From UBA1372 sp964496075 (GTDB lineage Bacteria > Patescibacteriota > Microgenomatia > UBA12405): a DNA stretch of 45,074 nucleotides. The stretch is taken from assembly GCA_964496075.1 (NCBI GenBank), contig CAZBXB010000001.1, forward strand, positions 1-45,074. Direction: 5' to 3'. This document shows, in pieces, positions 23,224 to 31,097 of the stretch. Made by a program: the position numbers and the translations under genes. How positions within the stretch are numbered: position 1 is the stretch's first letter; each line of letters opens with the position of its first letter. The notes beneath the pieces are model-generated. The model did no database searches. It was not told the origin of the DNA and saw only the letters and a program-made list of their open reading frames with translations.

Positions 23224-25280
23224 AAAAAAGAATAGTAACAATAAAAAAAATTAAAAAAAGAAGCGGGAAAATAGTAGCTTTTTCGGCGGCTAAGATTAAA
23301 AAGGCAATTGGATCTGGTTTTAAAGCTAGTGGGGATTATAATCTAGAGGCAATTGATAAGGTAACTAATAAAGTACTGGATGAGCTAGAGGAAAGATTTA
23401 ATTCAAAGCTGGTACCAGAGGTGGAGCAAGTACAAGACCTAATTGAGTTTATCTTGCAGGAAGATGGTTATGATAAAGCTCATGATGCTTTTAAATTGTA
23501 TAGAGAGCTTCATAGAAGAGAGAGGGATATAAGTGCTTTGGTAGATTCGGATGAATTGACAGAGAAATATTTGGATAAAAATGATTGGAGAGTTAAAGAA
23601 AACGCCAATATGACCTATTCGCTTCAGGGCTTAAATAACCATGTGGCCTCGATTATTTCGGCTAATTTTTGGTTGAATCGGTTATATTCAAGAGAAGCCA
23701 GAAAGGCACATTTGTCGGGCGATATTCATATACATGATTTATCGTCTTTATCGGCTTATTGCTCCGGTTGGGATCTTAAAGATCTTTTAATTCGAGGCTT
23801 TGGGGGAGTGCCCGGTAAGGTAAATAGCGGGCCACCAAAACATTTATCGGCAGCGCTAGGTCAGCTGGTTAATTTTTTTTATACGCTTCAGGGTGAAGTG
23901 GCCGGAGCAGTAGCGGTGTCTAATTTTGATACATATATGGCGCCTTTTATTAGGTATGACAAGTTGACTTTTAAACAAGTTAAACAACTGATGCAGGAAT
24001 TTGTTTATAACATGAATGTGCCAACCAGAGTCGGTTTCCAGACTCCATTTACAAATGTAACTATGGATTTGGTGCCAACCGGGATAGTGGCAGATGAGGT
24101 AGTCATTATTGGGGGTAAGTCGATTAATAGTAAATATAAAGAGTATCAGAGAGAGATTGATATGTTTAATAAAGCTTTTGCCGAAGTGATGATGGCGGGA
24201 GACAGTCAGGGCAGAGTATTTACTTTCCCAATTCCGACTTATTCGATAACCAAAGATTTTGATTGGGATAAACCTAGCTTGGAGCCGGTCTGGGAGATGA
24301 CTCGAAAATATGGCATACCCTATTTTAGTAATTATATTAATTCGGACATGAGTCCGGATGATACCAGATCTATGTGTTGTCGTCTTCGCCTAGATAATAG
24401 GGTTTTACGTAAACGTGGGGGAATTTTTGCAGCCAATCCATTGACGGGGTCAATTGGAGTAGTGACAATTAATTTGCCAAGACTTGGATATTTATGTGCC
24501 AAGGAAAAGGGAAAATCCAGTGAAAAGGCTAAAAAAGAGTTTTTTAAAAGGTTAGGAGAGCTGATGGATGTAGCCAAAGATTCTTTGATTACCAAAAGAG
24601 AAAGAATAGAAAAGTTTACTGAAACTGGTCTATATCCGTACTGCAAACACTATTTATCGGAAGTGCATAAGAGAAATGGGGTTTATTGGAAAAATCATTT
24701 TAATACGATTGGAATAAATGGAATGCATGAGGCTTTACTTAACCTGATAGATGAAGGTATAGAGACTAGGGAAGGTAAGGAATTCGCTTTGGATGTAATG
24801 GACTACATGAGAGAAAAACTTTTAATCTTTCAAAGAGAGACGGGAGAGCTATTTAACTTGGAAGCAACACCGGCGGAAGGGACATCACATCGCTTTGCCA
24901 GGATAGATAAAGAGAGATATCCGGATATAAAGACGGCGGCTGATGGCAAGCTGTCCGGAGATAAATGGGCGGCTTTTTATACTAATTCAACTCAATTACC
25001 GGTTGATTTTAGTCGGGATATTTTTGAAGCCTTGGATAATCAAGATGAGCTTCAGTGTAAATATTCAGGAGGGACGGTGTTTCATGGATTTTTGGGAGAG
25101 GCACTGCCTGACACAAAAGTAACAAAGGCTTTGGTAAGGAAGGTGGCTGAAAATTACAAATTACCTTATTTTTCGATAACACCGACTTTTTCGGTATGTC
25201 CAAAACATGGCTACATTGCCGGAGAACACTTTTATTGTCCTAAGTGTGATGAAGAAATTGGATATAAGGACAATAAATAA
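23220..25280 (+). CDS. nrdD: anaerobic (class III) ribonucleoside-triphosphate reductase, large part
   Basis: 686 aa. N-terminal ATP-cone (KIKKRSGKIVAFSAAKIKKAIGSG...), then the class III catalytic barrel with HIHDLSSLSAYCSGWDL and SMCCRLRLDNRVL, which hold the active-site Cys candidates, and GIFAANPLTGSIGVVTINLPRLG. The C-terminus has a zinc site formed by CPKH (660-663) and CPKC (673-676), then stops. The glycyl-radical motif expected beyond it is missing here and is found in the next small ORF, so the enzyme is split. Class III enzymes are strictly anaerobic. Confidence 0.93.
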   Translation: MKKRIVTIKKIKKRSGKIVAFSAAKIKKAIGSGFKASGDYNLEAIDKVTNKVLDELEERFNSKLVPEVEQVQDLIEFILQEDGYDKAHDAFKLYRELHRRERDISALVDSDELTEKYLDKNDWRVKENANMTYSLQGLNNHVASIISANFWLNRLYSREARKAHLSGDIHIHDLSSLSAYCSGWDLKDLLIRGFGGVPGKVNSGPPKHLSAALGQLVNFFYTLQGEVAGAVAVSNFDTYMAPFIRYDKLTFKQVKQLMQEFVYNMNVPTRVGFQTPFTNVTMDLVPTGIVADEVVIIGGKSINSKYKEYQREIDMFNKAFAEVMMAGDSQGRVFTFPIPTYSITKDFDWDKPSLEPVWEMTRKYGIPYFSNYINSDMSPDDTRSMCCRLRLDNRVLRKRGGIFAANPLTGSIGVVTINLPRLGYLCAKEKGKSSEKAKKEFFKRLGELMDVAKDSLITKRERIEKFTETGLYPYCKHYLSEVHKRNGVYWKNHFNTIGINGMHEALLNLIDEGIETREGKEFALDVMDYMREKLLIFQRETGELFNLEATPAEGTSHRFARIDKERYPDIKTAADGKLSGDKWAAFYTNSTQLPVDFSRDIFEALDNQDELQCKYSGGTVFHGFLGEALPDTKVTKALVRKVAENYKLPYFSITPTFSVCPKHGYIAGEHFYCPKCDEEIGYKDNK

Positions 25281-25310
25281 TTTATAATTTTCAATTATTA
25301 ATTTAATAAA
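25281..25310. repeat. family A AT-rich repeat separating nrdD from its glycyl-radical tail
   Basis: Words AATTTTCAATTATTAATTTA like the other family A copies. It starts right at the nrdD stop codon and occupies most of the 34-nt gap. Confidence 0.6.
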
Positions 25311-25314
25311 AAAT

Positions 25315-25458
25315 ATGAAAGCAAAAAAACTGAAAAACAGTGATAGAACACAGTGTGAAGTTTTTTCCAGAATAGTGGGCTATCTTAGGCCGGTACAAAA
25401 TTGGAACGATGGTAAAGTGGCTGAGTTTGCCATGAGACAAAAATATCAGATTAATTAA
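25315..25458 (+). CDS. separate glycyl-radical domain of NrdD
   Basis: 47 aa, too short for usual gene callers. CEVFSRIVGYLRPVQNWNDGKVAEF (residues 14-38) is the C-terminal glycyl-radical motif of class III reductases: the Gly in VGYL is the radical site. It lies 34 nt after nrdD, in a different frame, and ends 42 nt before nrdG. It could dock onto the truncated NrdD as YfiD does with pyruvate formate-lyase, or the gene may have broken recently. Translation from the ATG at 25315 is assumed. Confidence 0.8.
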   Translation: MKAKKLKNSDRTQCEVFSRIVGYLRPVQNWNDGKVAEFAMRQKYQIN

Positions 25459-25485
25459 CCAATTTACAATTTTCAATTTACTAAA
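25457..25485. repeat. family A AT-rich repeat before nrdG
   Basis: CCAATTTACAATTTTCAATT follows the stop of the small NrdD tail gene. The TAAAAT at its right edge could serve as a -10 for nrdG. Confidence 0.6.
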
Positions 25486-25500
25486 ATAAAGATTGGTGGG

Positions 25501-26184
25501 TTGCAAAAAACCAGTTTTGTAGATTATCCGGGTAAAGTGGTAGCGGTAGTGTTTACCTTAGGGTGTAACTTTCGTTGCCCTTTTTGTCATAATGGCTTTT
25601 TGGTGAATGGAGATGAAGAGGTAATGAGCCAAAATGCATTTTTTGAGTTTTTGGAAGAGAAAAAAAAGGTGTTAGACGGAGTCTGTGTTAGTGGTGGGGA
25701 GCCGATGATACATCCTGATGTATTTGAGTTTATTAAGAAGATAAAAGATATGGGTATGGTAGTTAAGTTGGATACAAATGGAAGTAGGCCGAGAGGTTTA
25801 AAGAGGTTGGTTGATGCAGGTTTACTTGATTACGTGGCTATGGATTTTAAGAATAGATTTTGTGATTATGCTAAAACGGTTGGATTGAAGAAGGTTGGGG
25901 TAGAAAATATAAAAAAATCAATGAGAATTTTGGCTGAAAGTGGGGTCGGATTCGAGTTTAGGACAACAGTAGTGCCCGGTCTGCATACTAAAAAAGGATT
26001 GATAGAAGGAGCTAGAGAATTAGTGGAAATTGTGGGAGATAATGTCAATTGGTATTGGCAAAATTTTAGACCGATAGGGTGTCTTAATGAAACATATTGC
26101 CAAAGGAAGTCTTTTGAGGCCAGAGAATTGGAGGAGTGGATAGTTGATGTTAAAGAAGTTTTAAAAAATGTTAAATTAAGATAG
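25501..26184 (+). CDS. nrdG: anaerobic ribonucleotide reductase-activating protein (radical SAM)
   Basis: 227 aa from a TTG codon. Cys22, Cys26 and Cys29 (GCNFRCPFC) bind the 4Fe-4S cluster that cleaves S-adenosylmethionine; SGGEPMIHP and LDTNGSRPRG are typical for this family. The N-terminus KTSFVDYPGKVVAVVFTLGCNFRC matches NrdG/PflA-like activases. It generates the glycyl radical on the NrdD tail. No better start is seen between the repeat and this TTG. The final codons overlap the P1 arm of the cobalamin riboswitch. Confidence 0.9.
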   Translation: MQKTSFVDYPGKVVAVVFTLGCNFRCPFCHNGFLVNGDEEVMSQNAFFEFLEEKKKVLDGVCVSGGEPMIHPDVFEFIKKIKDMGMVVKLDTNGSRPRGLKRLVDAGLLDYVAMDFKNRFCDYAKTVGLKKVGVENIKKSMRILAESGVGFEFRTTVVPGLHTKKGLIEGARELVEIVGDNVNWYWQNFRPIGCLNETYCQRKSFEARELEEWIVDVKEVLKNVKLR

Positions 26185-26297
26185 TTAAAAAAGGAAAGTG
26201 AGGTGCGAATCCTCCACTGGGCCGCAACGGTAAGGTCTCCTTCGCTAAAGCTACGGAAGACCGCAGTCCGAAGACTTAATTCTTTCGAGCCAAAGAA
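26174..26297 (+). ncRNA. cobalamin riboswitch
   Basis: The conserved core is present: GGAAAGTGAGGTGCGAATCC, then GCCGCAACGGTAAG and the 3' CAGTCCGAAGAC. P1 can form between AATTAAG (26174-26180, inside nrdG) and CTTAATT (26275-26281). A short hairpin TTCTTT/AAAGAA (26280-26297) directly precedes the ATG at 26301, so translational control of the next gene is likely. The peripheral arm at 26234-26262 resembles the family B palindromic repeat. Compact compared with typical 200-nt examples. Confidence 0.85.
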
Positions 26298-26300
26298 AAT

Positions 26301-27206
26301 ATGAAAAGTAACAGTATAGAAGCGAGACCACCCTTAATACAATTGGATAAATTTGTGGGTCAAGGGGGTGATGATTTTGCAACAAGGCAGGTGGCATTGG
26401 CCTATTGTGAAGAAGGAAATGTATCATTAAATATAAGTAAGTATGGAATATTTAGGAGGGATGGAATAATTTATGATGAGCAGAGTGGTTTAGAATTAGA
26501 GTTGGATCCGGAAAAAGAGTTTGGTAAAGAAGAGATTGAGGGAATGGAAAATATTTTTAAATTGGCGGATGAGGGCTTAAATACGATATTTTGGATAAGT
26601 CCTTCCGGCGGTTCCTATGTAAGTGCCAGATTAGTAGTAGCCAGAGCTGAAAAAATTAATGATGGGATGACACTGAAGTGTAGGGGAATAGTGGTTAATA
26701 AAACACCCTGGGAATTGATGCAAATAGCAACAAGGATGGTATGTTTTGAAGGTGGAATTATGAGATTCTGGATTAATAATGCTGAGGGTTTAAGAAGTCA
26801 GCCAATTGGAGTAAATTTAAAGGAAGAAGATTGGATTGATTTTGGCAAAAAAATGTTTGGTATGTCTGAAGTGTGGGAGGCAATTAGGCAAGGAAAAGAT
26901 ATTGAATTAAGAGATACAATGGAATTTCATGTAAGACAGGCCCGAAGTGAGGTGTCTGGAATGGGATTATCGGGGAGAAGATTAGATGCGGCATTTGAGT
27001 ATGCCATGTTGGCAAGAGGATATAAGCTAAATGAAAACGCCAATCATGGAGGTTCAGCACTGTCATCAGATAAGCAAATGGGAGTATTTGATAGGATTTT
27101 TTCGAATAATGGCTTAATAAAAATTGATGGTGAGGGTAATGTGTGGCATTGTTGCAAGCAATGCGGTCAGTGGTATATGGGAGATAAATGTTCGTGTGTA
27201 GTTTGA
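26301..27206 (+). CDS. unknown protein under the cobalamin riboswitch
   Basis: 301 aa, not recognised. No signal peptide or membrane segment is seen. The central part has FWISPSGGSYVSARLVVARA and CRGIVVNKTPWELM; the C-terminus ends in a Cys-rich knuckle (WHCCKQCGQWYMGDKCSCVV) that may bind a metal. It lies between the anaerobic RNR genes and a nucleotide cluster and is the gene most directly controlled by the B12 riboswitch, which suggests it is made when cobalamin is scarce. A role in RNR choice, metal handling or B12 use is only a guess. Confidence 0.7.
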   Translation: MKSNSIEARPPLIQLDKFVGQGGDDFATRQVALAYCEEGNVSLNISKYGIFRRDGIIYDEQSGLELELDPEKEFGKEEIEGMENIFKLADEGLNTIFWISPSGGSYVSARLVVARAEKINDGMTLKCRGIVVNKTPWELMQIATRMVCFEGGIMRFWINNAEGLRSQPIGVNLKEEDWIDFGKKMFGMSEVWEAIRQGKDIELRDTMEFHVRQARSEVSGMGLSGRRLDAAFEYAMLARGYKLNENANHGGSALSSDKQMGVFDRIFSNNGLIKIDGEGNVWHCCKQCGQWYMGDKCSCVV

Positions 27207-27219
27207 TTTATAATAGACC

Positions 27220-27447
27220 ATGGATAAACATAGCATTAGAGCTGATGGGGTGGGAGATTTGTATAGATGTGCTGACAAACTTGCTAGGGGCAAAATTGAT
27301 GTAGGAATGGATTTTTTTAAAATGGCAAAAGAAAAAGTGGGAAATTTGATGAAAGTGGATTTAGACAAAGATAGGGTGGTTGAAAATCAATTGTATTGGG
27401 CAGAAATGGTACTTGATGAATATATGAGGTTGAAAAGAATAGTTTGA
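27220..27447 (+). CDS. small hypothetical protein
   Basis: 75 aa, charged and probably helical, not recognised. TATAAT (27209-27214) ends 5 nt before the ATG, the same placement as known genes here, which supports it being real. It starts 13 nt after the riboswitch-controlled gene and ends next to the convergent DedA gene. Confidence 0.5.
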   Translation: MDKHSIRADGVGDLYRCADKLARGKIDVGMDFFKMAKEKVGNLMKVDLDKDRVVENQLYWAEMVLDEYMRLKRIV

Positions 27448-27448
27448 T

Positions 27449-28108
27449 CTATTCGTTAGCTTTGATCCACTTTTTCCGCTTAAGATAAAGAAAGCCAAGA
27501 ATTAGACCGGCACCAATAATGGTTAAGATGGACTCGATTTTATCTAATCCATGAGCCAAATCAGTGAAAGTCTCACCCATTTGAAAACCTATAAAACCCA
27601 GAATAGTGGCACGAATCAGAAGGGCTAAAAAAACCATGGGGTAGAATTTGGCAGGGGCGATTTTAAAACCGCCACAAAAGCCAGAAACTAGAGAGACGGG
27701 TACAACCGGGATAATACAAGAAATAAGAATAAAAAGCTCATCGGCAATAGTTTTTTGAAAATCGAGTTTGACTTTTTCAATTAGCTTCCAAGAGATACCA
27801 ATATATTTGCCAAAAGTGTCAATTAAGGGTTTGCCACCATAAAAAGCAATTAGATAGACAAGACTAGTGCCGATAGTAGCCCCAATAGTATAAGGAAGAG
27901 AAACTTTGATAAATATTTGCCAGATGGTTTCAAAGACAGGAAGGTTTTGAGCAATTAAAAAAGCGCCGCCGGCCATAGTGATGATAGGGGAAGGAATAGG
28001 GACAATGATTTGCTCTATAAATCCCCCCAAAAACATAGATAGATTACCGTTTTGCTGGATCATGGCAAGAATTGATTCGAGTATTTTGGTCATTTCTAAT
28101 AGTAGCAT
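27449..28108 (-). CDS. DedA-family membrane protein
   Basis: 219 aa from the ATG at 28108, chosen because a CATATT hexamer ends 5 nt before it; ATG 28093 is a second option. The family signature appears as FLGGFIEQIIVPIPSPIITMAGGAFL near the N-terminus, and as IPVVPVSLVSGFCGGFKIAPAKFYPMVFLALLIRATILGFIGFQMG further on. Several helices with re-entrant loops are expected. DedA/VTT proteins are linked to undecaprenyl-phosphate or lipid flipping; the exact cargo here is unknown. Confidence 0.8.
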   Translation of the reverse strand: MLLLEMTKILESILAMIQQNGNLSMFLGGFIEQIIVPIPSPIITMAGGAFLIAQNLPVFETIWQIFIKVSLPYTIGATIGTSLVYLIAFYGGKPLIDTFGKYIGISWKLIEKVKLDFQKTIADELFILISCIIPVVPVSLVSGFCGGFKIAPAKFYPMVFLALLIRATILGFIGFQMGETFTDLAHGLDKIESILTIIGAGLILGFLYLKRKKWIKANE

Positions 28109-28123
28109 GGTAAAATATGGCAT

Positions 28124-28375
28124 ATGACAGGTTATGTTGTTAAAGAAGCTGATAGTGTGTGGGCTGTGGTGCAAGCTGTTGGGAGTTCTATACCGTCAAC
28201 TGTGGTGAGAAACATGAGAACGGCTGAGGAGATTCATGAATCAGTTGAAGAAGTTAATATAGTGGCAGATAGGCGGTCGACCTCTTTTGTAAGTGGAGTG
28301 AGAGATAGAGTTGATGGATTTAGAAAAAGAAGAAGACCTGTTGGCGTGAGCACCCATCGTCCAACTGGAAGATAG
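28124..28375 (+). CDS. hypothetical small basic protein
   Basis: 83 aa with an Arg-rich C-terminus (VDGFRKRRRPVGVSTHRPTGR). Not recognised. TAAAAT (28111-28116) ends 7 nt before the ATG, divergent from dedA. The gene may be real but has no homology I can name; it could be a chance ORF. Confidence 0.4.
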   Translation: MTGYVVKEADSVWAVVQAVGSSIPSTVVRNMRTAEEIHESVEEVNIVADRRSTSFVSGVRDRVDGFRKRRRPVGVSTHRPTGR

Positions 28376-28399
28376 GAATGATTTTTGATAGACTCGTGA

Positions 28400-28978
28400 A
28401 TGGTACTTTCAGATAGAGATATAAAGGCATGGTTGAAAAAAGGATTGGTGATTAAGCCTTTTGAAGAAATAAATATTCAACCTTCGACTTATGATTTAAA
28501 ATTGGGTGGTGAGGTAAGGGTGTTTGATAATTATAAGGCTGGATTTATTGATGTCAGAGAAAAGATCGATACAACCAGGATAGTTAAACTTAATGGTGAT
28601 GGGTTTGTGATTCACCCTGGAGATTTTGTATTAGGGGCAACAAAAGAATATTTTGAAATACCGGGAGGTTTGTGTGCCAAACTTGAAGGTAGAAGTTCTT
28701 TGGGAAGACTTGGCTTAGTAATACATGCAACTGCAGGTTATATAGATCCTGGGTTTAAGGGTTGGATAACGTTTGAAATTGGGAATTTGTCTAGATTGCC
28801 AATAAAGATATATAAAGAAATGAGAATTGCGCAAATATGCTTTTTGGAAATGAGTAGTGTACCGGACAGGCTTTATGGAAATAGCTTGATGGGAAATAAG
28901 TATCAGGGACAAAAGGGTCCAACAGCATCTAGATTTTGGGAGGATAAGAAGAGTGAAGACAGGGCTGGAAAGAAATAA
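28400..28978 (+). CDS. dcd: dCTP deaminase (possibly bifunctional)
   Basis: 192 aa, normal length. KLEGRSSLGRLGLVIHATAGYIDPGFKGWITFEIGNLSRLPIKIYKEMRIAQICFLEM (about 95-150) contains the Dcd/dUTPase-fold signature with GRSSLGRLG and the catalytic Glu in the GWITFEI strand. It converts dCTP to dUTP; the bifunctional form would go to dUMP directly, which cannot be separated here. Upstream of thyX and glyA, so it feeds thymidylate synthesis. Confidence 0.92.
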   Translation: MVLSDRDIKAWLKKGLVIKPFEEINIQPSTYDLKLGGEVRVFDNYKAGFIDVREKIDTTRIVKLNGDGFVIHPGDFVLGATKEYFEIPGGLCAKLEGRSSLGRLGLVIHATAGYIDPGFKGWITFEIGNLSRLPIKIYKEMRIAQICFLEMSSVPDRLYGNSLMGNKYQGQKGPTASRFWEDKKSEDRAGKK

Positions 28979-28999
28979 ATGAAGTGCTAAAATCAACAA

Positions 29000-29731
29000 A
29001 TGGTAAATTTTATTGAAAGGGGGAAGTTTGAGATAAGGACACCAAGAGAGTTTATTAATTGGCAATTGAGGGAAGTGGAATATGCAGGTAGGATTTGTTA
29101 TCGGTCGGATAAAGGAGATATAACATTGGGAAGCGCTTCAAGATTTATCGATATGCTTGAAAGAAGAGGTCATGAAAGTGTAACTGAGCATGCACATATT
29201 AATGTTGAGTTTTCTGATGTATCTCGAGGATTTACACATGAGTTGGTGAGACACAGATTAGCTTCCTATTCTCAAGAATCAACCAGATATGTTGACTATG
29301 TTGGTGATACGGAAGATTTAGGATCGTTTGAAATGGGAGCGGTGTTACCGAGGCATAGAGATTTGGGTATGAACATAACTCTTGAGGATGGTATTGAAAT
29401 GACTCCTATGGAAATGATGGAGCAGTCGCAGAAAATGTATAGAGGATTGAGAAAAGCTGGTTGGACACCAGAAGATGCAAGGCAAGTTTTGCCGATTGGT
29501 TTAGCAACAAGAATATATATGTCAGCAAATTTTAGAGAATGGAGACATATATTTAAGATGAGAACAGCTAAAGGAGCTCATTGGGAGATAAGAGATGTGT
29601 TGGGTAGACTTCTTGAAGAGATGAAACAAGTAGCGGAACCTGTTTTTGTTGATTTTGTAAAAGCGGGAGAAGATAAGAATGGTGTTGATTATTACAAGAT
29701 GGTTGATAGAAGGAGTTTGGATAATGGATAA
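29000..29731 (+). CDS. thyX: flavin-dependent thymidylate synthase
   Basis: 243 aa. The ThyX motif RHR-x7-S is present (RHRLASYSQES, near 84-94), as are HESVTEHAHINVEF and the C-terminal SANFREWRHIFKMR. FAD and NADPH reduce the methylene group from methylene-tetrahydrofolate to give dTMP. TAAAAT (28988-28993) ends 6 nt before the ATG. It overlaps glyA by 8 nt, and glyA supplies its one-carbon donor. Confidence 0.95.
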   Translation: MVNFIERGKFEIRTPREFINWQLREVEYAGRICYRSDKGDITLGSASRFIDMLERRGHESVTEHAHINVEFSDVSRGFTHELVRHRLASYSQESTRYVDYVGDTEDLGSFEMGAVLPRHRDLGMNITLEDGIEMTPMEMMEQSQKMYRGLRKAGWTPEDARQVLPIGLATRIYMSANFREWRHIFKMRTAKGAHWEIRDVLGRLLEEMKQVAEPVFVDFVKAGEDKNGVDYYKMVDRRSLDNG

Positions 29732-31001
29732 AGTGTTTGATTTGATAGAAAAAGACCCTCCTACGCATAAAGCTTCGGAAGGGCAAGGAAGGAAAGTCGA
29801 TGAGGTGTTTAATCTAATTAGGAAAGAAGAAGAAAGACAGAATAATCAGATTCATTTGATACCAAGTGAGAATTTTGTGTCTGAAGAAGTAAAGAGGGCA
29901 GTCGGATCAGTCTTGGCCAATAAATATGCTGAAGGTTATGCCGGTAGACGGTATTATCAGGGCAATGGCGTGGTGGATGAGATTGAGAATTTGGCCATAG
30001 AGAGAGGCAAGAAGCTTTTAGAAGTACCACATATGAACGTGCAACCATACTCTGGTAGTCCGGCCAATGGAGCCGTATTAATGGCACTAGTAGAGCCGGG
30101 AGATAAGATTTGTGGTTTGAAGTTAAGTGGTGGGGGACATTTGACTCATGGACATCCAAAGATTACTTTTTCGGGTAAATACTTTGAATCGGTGCAATAT
30201 GATGTGGAAGAGGATGGTCATATTGACTATGACAAACTAGGTCAAATGGTCCTAACAGAGAAGCCAAAGTTAATTTGGGCAGGGACAACAGCTTATCCTT
30301 TTATCTTGGACTGGGAGAAATTTGCCAAAGTTGCTGACTTTGTGGGGGCTTGGTTGGTGGCAGATATTTCTCATATAGTAGGACTGGTGGTAGGCGGAGT
30401 ACATCCTTCACCAGTACCCTTTGCCCATGTAATTACGTCAACGACACATAAAAGTTTACGAGGACCAAGAGCTGCTTTTATTGCTGTGACTGAAAAGGGA
30501 CTTTTAAAAGAGGAAGAGCTAGCTAGGAAAATTGATAGAGCCGTGTTTCCAGGTATGCAGGGAGGACCACATATGAATAGTATTGCAGGGATGGCAGTAG
30601 CCTTTGAGGAAGCTAGTAAGCCTGAGTTTAAACAATATGCTAAGCAAATTGTGTTAAATTCAAAGGCCTTAGCAGATGGTTTGAGACAGAAAGGATTTAA
30701 GGTGTTTGGGACAGAAAATCACTTAATGGTAGTAGAAATTGGTGATGGTAAAGCTATGGCAGTGGCTTTGGAGAAAGCGGGCATAATAGTTAATGCCAAT
30801 ACTATTCCTCACGATTCAGCCGGCCCATTTAGACCAAGTGGGATTAGAATCGGGACGCCAGCGGAGACGACTCGGGGAATGAAAGAAGAGGATATGATCA
30901 AGATTGCCAATTGGATAGCAGAGGTGAGGGATAATGTGGAGGATGAAAATGGGCTTTTGAAAATAGAGGAAGAAGTAAAGGAATATTTGAAAAAATTTTG
31001 A
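29724..31001 (+). CDS. glyA: serine hydroxymethyltransferase
   Basis: 425 aa, starting at the ATG that overlaps the thyX stop and follows an AGGAG; the longer upstream reading frame is only thyX sequence. IHLIPSENFVS, YAEGYAGRRYYQG, and the PLP lysine in STTHKSLRGPRA identify it. It makes glycine and methylenetetrahydrofolate. Near the N-terminus a repeat insert (PPTHKASEGQGRK) separates two similar segments, KVFDLIEK and EVFNLIRK, so a small local duplication may flank it. Confidence 0.95.
   Translation: MDKVFDLIEKDPPTHKASEGQGRKVDEVFNLIRKEEERQNNQIHLIPSENFVSEEVKRAVGSVLANKYAEGYAGRRYYQGNGVVDEIENLAIERGKKLLEVPHMNVQPYSGSPANGAVLMALVEPGDKICGLKLSGGGHLTHGHPKITFSGKYFESVQYDVEEDGHIDYDKLGQMVLTEKPKLIWAGTTAYPFILDWEKFAKVADFVGAWLVADISHIVGLVVGGVHPSPVPFAHVITSTTHKSLRGPRAAFIAVTEKGLLKEEELARKIDRAVFPGMQGGPHMNSIAGMAVAFEEASKPEFKQYAKQIVLNSKALADGLRQKGFKVFGTENHLMVVEIGDGKAMAVALEKAGIIVNANTIPHDSAGPFRPSGIRIGTPAETTRGMKEEDMIKIANWIAEVRDNVEDENGLLKIEEEVKEYLKKF
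29756..29783. repeat. palindromic repeat (family B) inside glyA
   Basis: CCCTCCTACGC and GCTTCGGAAGGG flank a short AT-rich loop. Translated in frame near the N-terminus of SHMT. Related to the copy at 15404-15427. Confidence 0.65.
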
Positions 31002-31062
31002 TTGCGTTGGTTTGTTGTGTACAAAATTGTACAGAATAAGAAAATACTAGTTGGCTTGGCAC

Positions 31063-31091
31063 TTGAAAAGGGTCTACTTTTGGGGTATGAT
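31063..31091 (+). promoter_or_regulatory. promoter of the first toxin-antitoxin pair
   Basis: TTGAAA (31063-31068), a 17-nt spacer, TATGAT (31086-31091); the ATG at 31098 follows after 6 nt. It fixes the start of the antitoxin inside a longer open frame. Confidence 0.65.
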
Positions 31092-31097
31092 TTGGTT

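Noticed and set aside
25281..25500. NrdD tail as mere intergenic noise
   Set aside because: The radical motif CEVFSRIVGYLRPVQNWN is too specific to be chance, so it was kept as a gene.
29679..29723. Longer N-terminus for glyA
   Set aside because: These bases encode the end of ThyX; the ATG at 29724 has an AGGAG and family-like sequence.
31002..31097. Upstream start for the RHH antitoxin
   Set aside because: A promoter at 31063-31091 lies within the extension, and the extra residues have no antitoxin character.
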